Positions 8,320 through 18,330 of a stretch of DNA of 64,000 bases are shown piece by piece (position 1 is the stretch's first letter; every line of letters starts with the position of its first letter). Source of the DNA: Shewanella electrica. Lineage in GTDB: Bacteria > Pseudomonadota > Gammaproteobacteria > Enterobacterales > Shewanellaceae. Made by a program: the position numbers and the translations under genes. The notes under the pieces are model-generated. The model was not told where the DNA came from, made no database searches, and saw nothing but the letters and a program-made list of their open reading frames with translations. The DNA lies in the NCBI RefSeq assembly GCF_022321485.1, contig NZ_JAKOGG010000002.1:1-64000 (forward strand). Reading direction: 5' to 3'.

Positions 8320-9498
8320 TAGGCGCTGTCGCGCACTTACCGCATGTTCGGCAAGTTCAATGGTTTCCGGCAGGTTGCCATTGAACAGTGCATTACCTAC
8401 GGTGAAGTGGATCCCCGGCAAGTGACGGCTTAGCTCCAAGTTTACGTCGCCGAGCCAAGCATTGATTTGGCTGCTGTCACCATAGGTTAAAATGGCAAAT
8501 TTATCGCCGCGAAAACGGCACAATAATGCTTTGGCAGGCCAGCATTGTTTCAACGCTAACCCCAGCTGACGTAGCGCTTCGTCACCAGCTTCAAGGCCTT
8601 GCTGCTGGTTAATCTCTTTCAAATTATCGATATCTATCAGGATTAAGCTGGTATCAATCTCATCGCGCAGTGGCCACTGCACCGCTTGCTCTTCAAAAAA
8701 CTCACGGTTTGCTAACCCAGTCAGCGCATCATAGTGACGCAGCTCATCAATCAGCTGTGCTTGGTGATACAGCATTAGCGCGTTGGCAGCGGCATTACAC
8801 AAAATGGTGGCAATGGACACATCGTAATCGCTAAAACAGCCCGGTTGCTCGCTATCAAGGTTGAGTAGCGCATACAACTTATCGTCGAGGTGGATCGGGC
8901 AAGATAACGTAGAGTGAATGCGGTTATCGGCAATCTGTTCGGCACCATGGGCATCGGCTGCACAACCACCATCGGTTTCGTTGAGGAGCACAGCACGGTC
9001 ACACCGCCCACCGGTCATCTTGTATTGAAAGGTTTGGTGTAGCTGCATACTCAGGCCTTGCAGCTTTTTAATATCTAAGCCAACAGCAGCTTCAAATTGC
9101 AGTTTTTTACTTGATGGATCGACTTTAATCACCGAGCCAAATTCGGCTCCCGGAATTAACCCCATTGCTTTCGAGAGCAGGGCACTGAGAAATTCATGCT
9201 CGCTGCTACAGTAGCGATGCAGGTTGAGTAGCTCCATCGCAGCATCGTTGATATTGGTGAGTTGACGCAGTTTATCGCGTTGATGGCTGAGTACATTGAA
9301 ATACAGAAAAAAGCCTAAGCTGTAGGCGAGGTAGTAGATGATGCCCACGCCGCACAGCAGCAGCCACGGGTATTTGCCCGGACCGCTGAACATCCAGCAG
9401 AGCAGTGAAAACAGCAGCATAGGGACCAGCAACAGTAAAATATGTTGGCTGGTAGCTACTTTGGCATCGTTAAGTTTGCTGCTGTGAGTAAAATCCAA
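8296..9498 (-). CDS. Membrane GAF-GGDEF protein with degenerate active site
   Basis: 400 residues. Two hydrophobic helices (about 20-38 and 48-70) are followed by a GAF-like sensor region (about 85-240) and a GGDEF domain (about 250-395). The signature reads RGDKF at residues 330-334 in place of GG[D/E]EF, with the second glycine and the acidic residue both changed. It is therefore probably unable to make c-di-GMP and may act as a binder or a sensor. The GGDEF core is otherwise intact (DALTGLANR, LILIDIDNLKEIN). The start is TTG with AGGAG seven bases upstream. It lies 21 bases downstream of purK on the same strand and may be read through from it. Confidence 0.88.
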   Translation of the reverse strand: MDFTHSSKLNDAKVATSQHILLLLVPMLLFSLLCWMFSGPGKYPWLLLCGVGIIYYLAYSLGFFLYFNVLSHQRDKLRQLTNINDAAMELLNLHRYCSSEHEFLSALLSKAMGLIPGAEFGSVIKVDPSSKKLQFEAAVGLDIKKLQGLSMQLHQTFQYKMTGGRCDRAVLLNETDGGCAADAHGAEQIADNRIHSTLSCPIHLDDKLYALLNLDSEQPGCFSDYDVSIATILCNAAANALMLYHQAQLIDELRHYDALTGLANREFFEEQAVQWPLRDEIDTSLILIDIDNLKEINQQQGLEAGDEALRQLGLALKQCWPAKALLCRFRGDKFAILTYGDSSQINAWLGDVNLELSRHLPGIHFTVGNALFNGNLPETIELAEHAVSARQRLLAKKETP

Positions 9499-9519
9499 TT
9501 CACTGCTCCTTTGGCATTA

Positions 9520-10599
9520 TCAACCTTGATAGTGCTGTAAAATCCATGCTAATGGCGCCTGATATTGGCTCGGCATCCATTGTTGCAGTTTAGCAATACT
9601 GTCGGCCAATAACTGAGGCTCAGTCACTGACAAGTTCAGATGGCCCACCTTGCGGCCCGGACGCACCTCTTTGTCGTACCAGAACAGTTCGGCATTCTGT
9701 AGCGACAGCCAGCGGGCGTCGTAGTCAACGCCAATCAGGTTAACCATCACACATTGAAAGTTCACTTGTGGCGTCATCACCGCCAAATCTGCCAAGGCGC
9801 GCAAATGCAGCTGAAATTGATCGATATGGCAGCCAGCTTGAGTCCAGTGGCCGGAGTTGTGCACCCGCGGTGCCAGCTCGTTGACCAATAGTTTGTCGCC
9901 CACGCGGAAACATTCCATCGCCATCACACCGACATATTCTAAGCCGTGCATGATGGTAGACAGCATTTGCTCCGCTTCCGCTTGAAACGCGGCTAAGCGT
10001 GGCAGCGGCGCGATTGATGCCATCAAAATGCCGTCTTGATGTAGGTTCAGTGTCAATGGATAGAACACGCAACGGCCATCATGGGTACGTGCACCGACTA
10101 ACGACACCTCTTCATCAAAGTTAATTGCTTGCTCGGCAATGGCTTCATTGCGCCAATCAGCCGGAATGCTGGTGGCTTCGGCTTGTTTCAACCAATGTTG
10201 ACCACGGCCATCATAACCACCAGTACGGCGTTTCAGCAGCACACGGTCACCGTAAGTTTGGTGCAGAGTTTGCTCGCTGACGCTGTCATCCACTAGCTGC
10301 CACGGAGCAGTTGCTACCTTGAGTTCATCCAACAGGCTTTTTTGGGTAAAACGGTCGGCTAAACGGCCAAATACTGAACTGTTAATAAACTGCGGATGTT
10401 GCGATAACTGCAAGCTGAGCGCAGATTCAGGCCACTGCTCACGCTCGGCGGTGACGATATCACTGGCTTGCATCGGCAACTGTTCAGCAGGCGGTGCCAT
10501 AATATCGATGGGCTTAACATCTAAGGCTAACGGTTTCCCTGCATGGGCCAACATGGCGCCCAATTGACCATTACCTAACACCCAAATAGCGTTTGCCAT
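9520..10599 (-). CDS. purK: N5-carboxyaminoimidazole ribonucleotide synthase
   Basis: 359 residues, an ATP-grasp enzyme that carboxylates AIR with bicarbonate to give N5-CAIR in purine synthesis. The N-terminus has the VLGNGQLGAML nucleotide-fold motif, and the later ATP-grasp segments VLLKRRTGGYDGRGQ and NELAPRVHNSGHWT are textbook PurK. Start ATG at 10599 has a GGGAGG ribosome site and overlaps the purE stop (TAATG), so the two are translated together. Confidence 0.97.
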   Translation of the reverse strand: MANAIWVLGNGQLGAMLAHAGKPLALDVKPIDIMAPPAEQLPMQASDIVTAEREQWPESALSLQLSQHPQFINSSVFGRLADRFTQKSLLDELKVATAPWQLVDDSVSEQTLHQTYGDRVLLKRRTGGYDGRGQHWLKQAEATSIPADWRNEAIAEQAINFDEEVSLVGARTHDGRCVFYPLTLNLHQDGILMASIAPLPRLAAFQAEAEQMLSTIMHGLEYVGVMAMECFRVGDKLLVNELAPRVHNSGHWTQAGCHIDQFQLHLRALADLAVMTPQVNFQCVMVNLIGVDYDARWLSLQNAELFWYDKEVRPGRKVGHLNLSVTEPQLLADSIAKLQQWMPSQYQAPLAWILQHYQG

Positions 10600-11090
10600 T
10601 ATGCCTCCCGCGGATCTGGGTTTTCTAACACAGAGCGCGTCTGTGCTTCACGGAATGCATCAATGCGTTTCGCTAACTCAGCATCATGGGTGGCAAGAAT
10701 TTGGCAAGCCAGCAAACCGGCGTTATATGCCCCAGCAGTACCAATCGCCAAGGTGCCTACTGCAATCCCTTTGGGCATTTGCACGATAGAGAGCAAGCTG
10801 TCCATACCGTTCAATGCTTTGCTTTGTACTGGCACACCGAGCACTGGCAAACGGGTTTTTGAGGCGAGCATGCCGGGCAGATGGGCTGCACCGCCAGCAC
10901 CGCCAATAATCACTTGATAACCTTTGTCGGCTGCCGTGGCAGCAAACTCAATCAGTTTATCTGGGGTGCGGTGGGCACTTACCACTTCAACGTGATAAGG
11001 CACTTTGAGGGTATCCATGATTTCAGCGGCGGCTTCCATTGTCGGCCAATCGCTTTTTGACCCCATAACAACGGCAACGAGGGCTTGCAT
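10599..11090 (-). CDS. purE: N5-carboxyaminoimidazole ribonucleotide mutase
   Basis: 163 residues from the ATG at 11090, which has AGGAG five bases upstream; an in-frame GTG at 11096 overlaps that ribosome site and is rejected. It converts N5-CAIR to CAIR, the step after Pur[22 protein letters not shown] and [14 protein letters not shown] are the class I PurE signatures. First gene of a purE-purK operon; its promoter must lie in the gap before the divergent hydrolase gene. I could not find a convincing PurR operator there. Confidence 0.97.
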   Translation of the reverse strand: MQALVAVVMGSKSDWPTMEAAAEIMDTLKVPYHVEVVSAHRTPDKLIEFAATAADKGYQVIIGGAGGAAHLPGMLASKTRLPVLGVPVQSKALNGMDSLLSIVQMPKGIAVGTLAIGTAGAYNAGLLACQILATHDAELAKRIDAFREAQTRSVLENPDPREA

Positions 11091-11405
11091 GATCACTCCT
11101 TAAAACGGATGTTTTTATCAATGTAGGGTAGATAGTTATTATCAGCAGCCACAGTAGAACTGGGCTGCTAAAAAAGTGGCGCGATCATAACATGTCCACT
11201 TTGAATGTGCTGCTTTTTAGCTGAGCGATGGCGGTCCGTTGTGCAAAACGCAGTGTTCACATTTGTTGGCGCAGCTTGATTAAAACGCATTGGTAGCCAA
11301 CCAAGGACTTGCTAAAATACAGCTTCGCCGATAGAAACTCGGCCCGTTACGATGCGAGTTTCTTGTGAACTGCGATTCACCTCTTACTGTTAATTGGATC
11401 GATAA
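11091..11405. other. Divergent promoter region of purE and the hydrolase gene
   Basis: No gene. The region carries both start regions and one perfect 9-bp inverted repeat (AGAAACTCG at 11333-11341, CGAGTTTCT at 11355-11363) about 43 bases before the rightward start codon. The hairpin has no T-run, so it is more likely a leader structure or protein site than a terminator. Confidence 0.55.
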
Positions 11406-12488
11406 ATGGACTTAAGACATCTGTCAGTTAAGCCACTGCTAGTGGCGATAACTATGGCGTTCTCCGCCGCGGCGTTAGCCGAGACCGAAACTTCAGCGCC
11501 GCCATCAGCTGCCGACGTACGTTGGCAAGCGCTTAGCCCCGTGGCTAACTTGTATTTAGATAATGCGCCAGCTAGCGAGTTTATTGCGCAGGGGGATGAG
11601 GAAAAATCACGCTGGAATAATTATGCTGGGGCGTTAGCGTATTATTTGATCGCGACGGAACGCGATCCCTATAGCAGTTGGGCGCCTTATCAAGCCGCTG
11701 CCGCATTAGCTTATCTGCGCGTGCCGGATCAAGCCGATACCTATTTACAACTGGCCGACCAACGTGGTTTTTGGCAGTACATCACCATGGAAGAGGATGA
11801 TGAACTGGCAGAGATCACCGACTCTGACGCCTACAATACGCTGCTAACTAACGCTAAATTACGTTATCCAGAGCATGCAAAAGATGCGGGGAAAGCCTAC
11901 ATTCATCTGCCTAAAGGCACCGCGCCTGCTGATGGCTGGCCGGTATTGGTGTGGTTATCAGGATATGGCACCGAGGGCAGTGATAGCGAGCACTTAGCAA
12001 AAACCTTAACGGCTGATAAAGCGATTTTTATCGGTATTAATGGCACCGAAAAGCTCGATGAACACCGCTTCCGTTGGGCACGTACAGAAACTGAATCCAC
12101 CCAAAAAGCAGTGCAACAAGCGCTGGCATTGGCAGCTAAATCTGCCAAGTTGGATAAAAAACGCGTTGCCCTGATGGGCTTTTCGCAAGGGGCGCTACAT
12201 AGTGCTCATCTGCTAGCTGAACATGCCGATGATTATTGTGGTGCGTTAATCGTCTCTGCCGGTGGTATGCAAACTGAGCTGACGGCAGCCGCCCCCCAAG
12301 GTAAACGGGTGGTGTTGTCTTATGGCATGGATGAGCACCAGAGCAATCAAGCTTTAGATAAAAAGCTGGCTGGGTATTTCAGCCAAGGTAATCAATTTGA
12401 GCAGCACACCCACGACGGTGGTCACTTTTTTGATGCCGACTGGCAGCAAAAATTTCCGCAATATGTCGAGCAAATTTTAGGCTTGTAA
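11406..12488 (+). CDS. Secreted alpha/beta hydrolase (phospholipase/carboxylesterase type)
   Basis: 360 residues with an N-terminal signal peptide (cleavage likely after AALA, about residue 25). An N-terminal helical region (about 35-150) precedes an alpha/beta-hydrolase domain. The nucleophile elbow reads GFSQG (about residue 260), a late Asp lies in SYGMDEHQ, and a late His in THDGGHFF, giving a full Ser-Asp-His set. It probably hydrolyses esters in the periplasm. The start is the ATG at 11406 just after a weak GGAT. A bidirectional terminator follows at once. The exact substrate cannot be read from sequence. Confidence 0.82.
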   Translation: MDLRHLSVKPLLVAITMAFSAAALAETETSAPPSAADVRWQALSPVANLYLDNAPASEFIAQGDEEKSRWNNYAGALAYYLIATERDPYSSWAPYQAAAALAYLRVPDQADTYLQLADQRGFWQYITMEEDDELAEITDSDAYNTLLTNAKLRYPEHAKDAGKAYIHLPKGTAPADGWPVLVWLSGYGTEGSDSEHLAKTLTADKAIFIGINGTEKLDEHRFRWARTETESTQKAVQQALALAAKSAKLDKKRVALMGFSQGALHSAHLLAEHADDYCGALIVSAGGMQTELTAAAPQGKRVVLSYGMDEHQSNQALDKKLAGYFSQGNQFEQHTHDGGHFFDADWQQKFPQYVEQILGL

Positions 12489-12492
12489 TAAC

Positions 12493-12525
12493 AAAAGCCC
12501 CAATCATAACGATTGGGGCTTTTTT
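12493..12525. terminator. Bidirectional terminator
   Basis: A perfect 13-bp stem (12493-12505 with 12511-12523, loop ATAAC) with A and T runs on both sides. It serves both the rightward hydrolase gene and the leftward SulP gene. Confidence 0.93.
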
Positions 12526-12530
12526 GTCGG

Positions 12531-14288
12531 TTAATTATTGTTGGTATCTACTGTTAGCGGCAACTGCTCATTCAACAAGTCTTTGAGTGTGGGATAGAAT
12601 TTCAACACCCCTTCAATCGGTTGAATGCCCGCTTTGGCGAGGGTACGGATTGGCTGAAATTGTAAATCGCTGATCAACAAGCGGCTATGATTGTGCTGGC
12701 ACTGTTTGACCAATTTGTTCAGTGCTGACAAGCCACCAGCATCGAGCAATGACACGCCATCCCAATCAAGCACCACCACCTGTTTGTCGTTGGTTAGCGT
12801 GGCGATATCGCCAAATGCTTGCTCTGCGGCGGCGAAAAACAGCGGGCCGTTGATTTTCAAAATCACCCAATCGTTTGGAATATCGCGATCGACATAGCGG
12901 CGATTACTGCTGATGTCGTGCAGCTTGGTCATATCGGCAATCTCTTTGACAAACAGCAGGGCGGCCAACATGATGCCGAAAGAGATCGCTACCACCATGT
13001 CAAACACCACCGTCAGCAGCAGGCAACTGGCAAATACCCAGATATCACTACGCGGCGCCTTTTTGATGAGTTCCACTGCTTTAGGCGCTTCACTCATATT
13101 CCACGCTACCACCATCAACAAGGCTGCCATGGCAGGCATTGGCAGATAGGACAACACGCCTGCCAGCGCGACCAGTGCCAGCAGTACCACGATGCTGTGC
13201 ACCATCGCCGCAATCGGACTTTGGCCACCAGAACGCACGTTGGCGGCGCTGCGGGCAATCGCCGCGGTGGCGGTGATACCACCAAACAGTGGTGCGACAA
13301 TATTGCCGATACCTTGGCCGAGCAGTTCACTGTTGGCACTGTGGCGGGTATTGGTCATGCCATCGAGCACCACGGCGCACAACAGCGACTCAATCGCCCC
13401 GAGCATGGCAATCGCAAATGCGGCCGGTGCTAACGTTTGAATGGTCTGCCAACTTAAGGTGAGTGTTTGACCATCAACGCCCTCGCGTAGCCAAGGCCAG
13501 TCAAAATGCGGTAACACTGGCGGAATACCTGTGCCTTGGCTGCCGTCGGGCAGTAGATAATGAAAGCGGCTGCCAATGGTTTCCACATCATGACCGAAGT
13601 ACGCCAATAACAGCGCTAATATCGTGCCGATTACGAGTGCGGGCAGATGCGCCGGGATTGGTAGTTTCAATTTGGGCCACAGCAACATGGTCGCCAGCGT
13701 GGCGAGTGCAACTATGGTACTTGCTCCGTCGAATTGCGGCAGGTTGATGAACAGCAGTTGCACTTTATCGATGAAATGTTCTGGCAGCGTTGCCAGTTGC
13801 AACCCGAAAAAATCTTTGAGTTGCAGCACCGCGATGACAATACCAATCCCGCCAGTAAAGCCCAGCGTGACAGGCTGTGGGATGTATTGAATTAACCGGC
13901 CTAAGCGTAGCAGCGCCATAGCCACTAAAATCAGCCCTGACATCAAGGTCGCCATCAGCAAACCGGCTAAACCATACTGCTGGGCAATGGGATAAAGCAG
14001 TACCACAAAGGCCGCAGTTGGGCCGGAGATGGAAAAGCGTGAACCACCGCATAAGGCGATGACAAAACCGCCGATAATCGAGGTATACAAGCCATATTGT
14101 GGTGGCACGCCACTGGCGATGGCTAGCGCCATTGCTAACGGAATAGCGATGATCCCAACGGTAACACCGGCAATCACATCTTGTAGTAGTTGCTGTCGCT
14201 GGTAGCCTTGGCGAAACAGCACGTCACGCAGGGCGTAACCAAATTTGAGAGAAAACAACTGCTGACGAAAACCGGAACTGTTAGGCAC
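12531..14288 (-). CDS. SulP family anion permease with STAS domain
   Basis: 585 residues. About 10-14 membrane helices (residues 30-440) form a SLC26/SulP transporter, followed by a cytoplasmic STAS domain (about 455-570). Visible signatures are the N-terminal DVIAGVTVGIIAIPLAMALAIA segment, SISGPTAAFVVLL and the STAS loop DWDGVSLLDAGGL. Family members carry sulfate, bicarbonate or dicarboxylates; the substrate here is not decided. The start is GTG at 14288 with AGGAG seven bases upstream. It ends at the shared terminator and is divergent from the Tricorn homologue. Confidence 0.93.
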   Translation of the reverse strand: MPNSSGFRQQLFSLKFGYALRDVLFRQGYQRQQLLQDVIAGVTVGIIAIPLAMALAIASGVPPQYGLYTSIIGGFVIALCGGSRFSISGPTAAFVVLLYPIAQQYGLAGLLMATLMSGLILVAMALLRLGRLIQYIPQPVTLGFTGGIGIVIAVLQLKDFFGLQLATLPEHFIDKVQLLFINLPQFDGASTIVALATLATMLLWPKLKLPIPAHLPALVIGTILALLLAYFGHDVETIGSRFHYLLPDGSQGTGIPPVLPHFDWPWLREGVDGQTLTLSWQTIQTLAPAAFAIAMLGAIESLLCAVVLDGMTNTRHSANSELLGQGIGNIVAPLFGGITATAAIARSAANVRSGGQSPIAAMVHSIVVLLALVALAGVLSYLPMPAMAALLMVVAWNMSEAPKAVELIKKAPRSDIWVFASCLLLTVVFDMVVAISFGIMLAALLFVKEIADMTKLHDISSNRRYVDRDIPNDWVILKINGPLFFAAAEQAFGDIATLTNDKQVVVLDWDGVSLLDAGGLSALNKLVKQCQHNHSRLLISDLQFQPIRTLAKAGIQPIEGVLKFYPTLKDLLNEQLPLTVDTNNN

Positions 14289-14556
14289 CTGTGGCTCCTA
14301 CTACATATTTCAAAGGGCGCATATTCTAGGGCGCTATTAGCGACTAGAGTGTGATGTAACTCGTGAAAATCTGGGCTTGGTGACGTAAAGGTATTACTGA
14401 CACTGGACAAGGGAAGATAACTAACAATCCTCGCCGTTTTCCTTGGCGACACATTTGCTAAAACTTATTCATTATACGCGTTGCTGAATCTTGCCGTCGA
14501 CTTTGCTAGTTTGTCCCATCAATAACAATTCGAACAATCGATCAGGAAATAAGCTC

Positions 14557-17500
14557 ATGAAACTTCGTCAGTCAGTGACCAGTTGCTTGTTAGCGTTAGG
14601 GCTAGGTGTCACCACCTGTGCCGCGCAAGCTGCCGTAGGTTACTACCGTGCCCCCGATTTGCACGATAATACCTTAGTGTTTACCGCCGAGGGCGATTTG
14701 TGGACGCAGCAGTTGGGGCAAACATCCGCCGCGCGTTTGACTAGCCTGCCCGCAGAAGAACTCAACGGTAAGATCTCGCCCGATGGCAAAACCTTGGCCT
14801 TCGTGGCGGATTACGAAGGCACTGACGAGATTTACACTATTCCGCTCAGCGGCGGCAGCGCTAAACGCGTTAGCTTTGAAAACAGCCGCGTACGCATTCA
14901 AGGCTGGACTGCCAAAGGCGAAATTCTCTATGCCACCGACAGCGCTGATGGCCCAGCCAACTTTTGGGTGCTAAAAACGGTTGAACCCAAAACTCTGGTG
15001 ACGCATGACATTCCGCTGGCTGATGCCGTGCAAGGTGTGGTGGATGATGCGGGCGAATATATCTACTTTGTGCGCTTTGGTTTGCAAGTCACTGGCGATA
15101 ACGCGCGAGTGTACCGTGGCGGTGCCAAAGGCGAACTATGGCGTTATCAATTGGGGCAAGACAAAGAAGCAGAGCGGTTAACGGCTGAGCACCAAGGCTC
15201 CGTTCGTTCACCAATGTTGTGGCAAAACCGCATCTATTTTGTATCGGACCAAGACGGCAATGCTAACATCTGGTCAATGAGTTTAGCGGGGAAAGACCCA
15301 CAACAACTGACGCACTACAAAGATTACGAAGTGCGTTCACCCTCGCTGGATAAGGGCCGTATCGTGTTCCAACTGGGGGCCGATATTCACCTGCTGGATA
15401 TTGCCAGTGGTAAAGACCAAGTTGCCGCCATTGAGCTGACCTCAGATTTCCCTGAAAAGCATCAACACTGGCTTAACGACCCGCTGCAATACGCCAACGA
15501 CTTCAACCTCGCGCCCAATGGCGACAAAGTGGTGTTGACGGCGCGTAGCCACGTTGCCATTGCCGGTACAGACAACAGCCGTATGGTGGAGTTGCCATCT
15601 GATGGCAGTTTCCGCATGCGCAACGCGGTGATGTCACAGGACGGTAAATGGGTTTACCTGATCTCTGATAAATCGGGCGAGCAGGAGATCTGGCAGTATC
15701 CGGCTGATGGTTCAGCAGGTGCCAAGCAACTGACTCATGATGGTCAAAGCATGCGCATGAGCTTGGTGTTGTCGCCGAACGGCCGTTATCTTGCCAGTGA
15801 TGATTACCAAGGCAACCTGTGGCTGCTGGATCTGCAAAAAGGCAGTAACCGCAAAATTGCCAGCAACAATGAAGGCCTCGCGCCGTATCAAGATATTGTT
15901 TGGTCGCCAGATAGCCGCTTCTTGGCATTGACCAAGACTGAAATTGGCTCGCCACGGCCGCAAATTGTATTGATGACTTTTGACGGCGGCCGCAGTGAAG
16001 TGCTGACCTCTGACAAATATGAGTCGTTCTCACCGGCCTTTAGCACCGATGGCAACTGGTTGTATTTCTTATCTAACCGTACCTTTAACAGCAATCCAAG
16101 CTCACCTTGGGGCGATCGTAACTTAGGGCCAGTGTTTGATAAACGCACCGGCATTTATGCCGTAGCGCTGAACAAAGACGCCAAGTTTCCGTTTCAGCAG
16201 CCGACCGAGTTAACCGTTGATGACACAGACAAAGCGGACAGCGACGATAAAAAGGAACTGCAACTCAAGATTGATTGGAGCGGATTAGCGCAGCGCTTGT
16301 GGCAAGTGCCGGTCAGCGCTGACAACTATAGCCGCCTGCAATTAAACGAAAGCGGCTTGTATCTGTCACAAGAAAACGAGGTGAAATATATCGCCTACGA
16401 TAACCGCAAGGCCGAAGTGGCAACTTTTGCTAGCGATGTACGCGGGTTCCAAGTCTCACAAGACGGCAAACAGATTTTCCTGTTCAAAGGCGTTAAGCCG
16501 GGGCAGATGCTGATTGTTAAAGCGGGTGATAGCGCGCCGAAAGACACCAGTGATGCGGCGGTGCGTTTCGATGGTTGGAAGCTAGCCATTCAACCGCAGC
16601 AAGAGTGGCGCCAGATGTTTGAAGATGCGTGGTTAATGCACCGCGAATCCTTCTTCGATAAAAAAATGCGCGGTCTTGATTGGCAAGCGACCAAGAAAAA
16701 GTATCTGCCGTTGCTGGAACGCGTGACTGATCGTCATGAATTGTCAGATATTTTCACGCAGATGATGGGCGAGCTGGATGCATTGCACTCGCAAGTGCGT
16801 GGTGGCGATTTTGGTCAAGACAGCGAGCAACCATCACCATCGGCTTTGGGCGCTAAGTTAACGCAAACTGCTGCCGGTGTGGTGATCAGCCATATCTATC
16901 GTAATGATCCTGAACTACCGCAACGCGCGGCACCACTGGACAAACCGGGTGTCGATGCTGCCGATGGCGACATCATTGTTGGCATCAATGGCCGCAGCGT
17001 CAGCAGTATTGCCGACGTGACCGAACAGTTGAGCAACCAAGCCGACAAGCAGGTGTTACTGACCCTGAAACGCAGTGGCAAGTTGCTAAAAACGGTGGTT
17101 ATGCCTGTTTCATTAGGTGAGAACAACCAACTGCGTTATCTCGATTGGGTTAACAACAACTCCAACAAAGTTGCGCAAGCGAGTGACGGTAAAATCGGTT
17201 ATCTGCACTTGTATGCCATGGGTTCAAGTGACATCAGCAATTTTGCCCGCGAGTTCTACGCTAACTTTGAGAAAGAGGGGCTGATCATCGATGTACGCCG
17301 TAATCGCGGTGGCAACATTGACAGCTGGATTATCGAAAAACTGCTGCGCAAAGCGTGGATGTTCTGGCAACCAACTTATGGCGCGCCATACAGCAACATG
17401 CAGCAAAGTTTCCGTGGTCACTTAGTGGTATTGACCGACGAGCTGACCTACTCCGATGGCGAAACCTTCTCCGCCGGGATTAAGGCGCTTGGGATTGCGC

Positions 17501-17811
17501 CATTGATTGGTAAGCGCACGGCTGGCGCGGGCGTATGGCTCACTGGCCGCAACAGTTTGACTGACCGCGGCATGTCACGCGTGGCTGAATATCCGCAGTA
17601 TGCGATAGATGGACGTTGGGTGGTGGAAGGCCGTGGTATTAGCCCTGATATCGAAGTCGACAACCTGCCGTTAGCGACCTTTGAAGGCAAAGATGCCCAG
17701 TTAACACGGGCGATTAGCTATCTCAAAGAACAGCTGCAACAGCAACCCGTGGCACCGCTGAAAGCGCAGCCGATGCCGCCAACCGGTGAAGCACAAGATA
17801 TTCGTCCGTAA
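14557..17811 (+). CDS. Tricorn protease homologue (S41 family)
   Basis: 1084 residues with a signal peptide (cleavage after AQA, about residue 25), so a periplasmic rather than cytoplasmic Tricorn. A WD40/PD40-like propeller region fills about 30-640, a helical C1 domain about 680-760, a PDZ domain about 770-860 and the S41 catalytic domain about 870-1060. The catalytic set falls at His744 (in DALHSQV), Ser966 (in TYSDGE) and Glu1024 (in VVEGRG), almost the same numbers as archaeal Tricorn (746, 965, 1023). It should cut peptides into small pieces. The start at 14557 follows an AGGAAA site; an in-frame ATG 22 codons upstream would spoil the signal peptide. Confidence 0.93.
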   Translation: MKLRQSVTSCLLALGLGVTTCAAQAAVGYYRAPDLHDNTLVFTAEGDLWTQQLGQTSAARLTSLPAEELNGKISPDGKTLAFVADYEGTDEIYTIPLSGGSAKRVSFENSRVRIQGWTAKGEILYATDSADGPANFWVLKTVEPKTLVTHDIPLADAVQGVVDDAGEYIYFVRFGLQVTGDNARVYRGGAKGELWRYQLGQDKEAERLTAEHQGSVRSPMLWQNRIYFVSDQDGNANIWSMSLAGKDPQQLTHYKDYEVRSPSLDKGRIVFQLGADIHLLDIASGKDQVAAIELTSDFPEKHQHWLNDPLQYANDFNLAPNGDKVVLTARSHVAIAGTDNSRMVELPSDGSFRMRNAVMSQDGKWVYLISDKSGEQEIWQYPADGSAGAKQLTHDGQSMRMSLVLSPNGRYLASDDYQGNLWLLDLQKGSNRKIASNNEGLAPYQDIVWSPDSRFLALTKTEIGSPRPQIVLMTFDGGRSEVLTSDKYESFSPAFSTDGNWLYFLSNRTFNSNPSSPWGDRNLGPVFDKRTGIYAVALNKDAKFPFQQPTELTVDDTDKADSDDKKELQLKIDWSGLAQRLWQVPVSADNYSRLQLNESGLYLSQENEVKYIAYDNRKAEVATFASDVRGFQVSQDGKQIFLFKGVKPGQMLIVKAGDSAPKDTSDAAVRFDGWKLAIQPQQEWRQMFEDAWLMHRESFFDKKMRGLDWQATKKKYLPLLERVTDRHELSDIFTQMMGELDALHSQVRGGDFGQDSEQPSPSALGAKLTQTAAGVVISHIYRNDPELPQRAAPLDKPGVDAADGDIIVGINGRSVSSIADVTEQLSNQADKQVLLTLKRSGKLLKTVVMPVSLGENNQLRYLDWVNNNSNKVAQASDGKIGYLHLYAMGSSDISNFAREFYANFEKEGLIIDVRRNRGGNIDSWIIEKLLRKAWMFWQPTYGAPYSNMQQSFRGHLVVLTDELTYSDGETFSAGIKALGIAPLIGKRTAGAGVWLTGRNSLTDRGMSRVAEYPQYAIDGRWVVEGRGISPDIEVDNLPLATFEGKDAQLTRAISYLKEQLQQQPVAPLKAQPMPPTGEAQDIRP

Positions 17812-17835
17812 TTCAGGACGGAATAAAGACAAAAC

Positions 17836-17865
17836 AAAAAAGCTCTGGCATGCCAGAGCTTTTTT
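17836..17865. terminator. Bidirectional terminator
   Basis: A near-perfect palindrome, 17836-17850 with 17851-17865, with runs of six A and six T at the ends. It separates the convergent Tricorn and OsmC genes. Confidence 0.92.
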
Positions 17866-17886
17866 CTACGCGACATTCACACAAGC

Positions 17887-18330
17887 TTAAAACTCGATTT
17901 CAACTTCGGTGTCATCTGCCAACGAGTTGGCAATAAAGCAGTTGGCGTGTGCCTTTTCATGGATTTTCTCCAAGGTTTCACGGTCAACGTCAATACCTTC
18001 GGCGAAAGTCACTGTGGGTTTGAGCTTAATATGAGTAATGGCAATTTTGCCTGATTCTTTCTTGCCTATTTCCGCAACGGGATTATCCACGTATTGCGCC
18101 ACGGTTAAGCGCTTCAAGTGAGCGATGGTCAGAAAGGTCAGCATATGACATGACGAGATGGCTGCTAAGAGGCTTTCTTCAGGATTGACTAACTCGCTGT
18201 TGCCTTTGTATTCCGGTGCCGATGATGCGGCGACGTGCTGGCCGCTACCAAACTGGATCTGGTGATCGCGATTAAACTCGCCTTCGGGGGCTGGGGAGCC
18301 TTGCCACGTAACGGTGACTTGAAAACTCAT
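17887..18330 (-). CDS. OsmC family peroxiredoxin-like protein
   Basis: 147 residues. OsmC/Ohr proteins reduce organic hydroperoxides in the cytoplasm with two cysteines. Both are present: Cys61 in ISSCHML and Cys131 in HANCFIA, at the family spacing of about 70 residues. The N-terminal VTWQG strand and the central VNPEESLLAA helix start also fit. It is closer to the YhfA/OsmC-like group than to classic Ohr. Single gene, ATG at 18330 with a GGAG site. Confidence 0.92.
   Translation of the reverse strand: MSFQVTVTWQGSPAPEGEFNRDHQIQFGSGQHVAASSAPEYKGNSELVNPEESLLAAISSCHMLTFLTIAHLKRLTVAQYVDNPVAEIGKKESGKIAITHIKLKPTVTFAEGIDVDRETLEKIHEKAHANCFIANSLADDTEVEIEF

Noticed and set aside
11312-11333. Sigma-28-like TAAA...GCCGATAG
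   Set aside because: The spacer is ten bases where fifteen are needed, and the downstream gene is not flagellar.
11091-11405. PurR box upstream of purE
   Set aside because: No 16-bp palindrome close to ACGCAAACGTTTGCGT was found.
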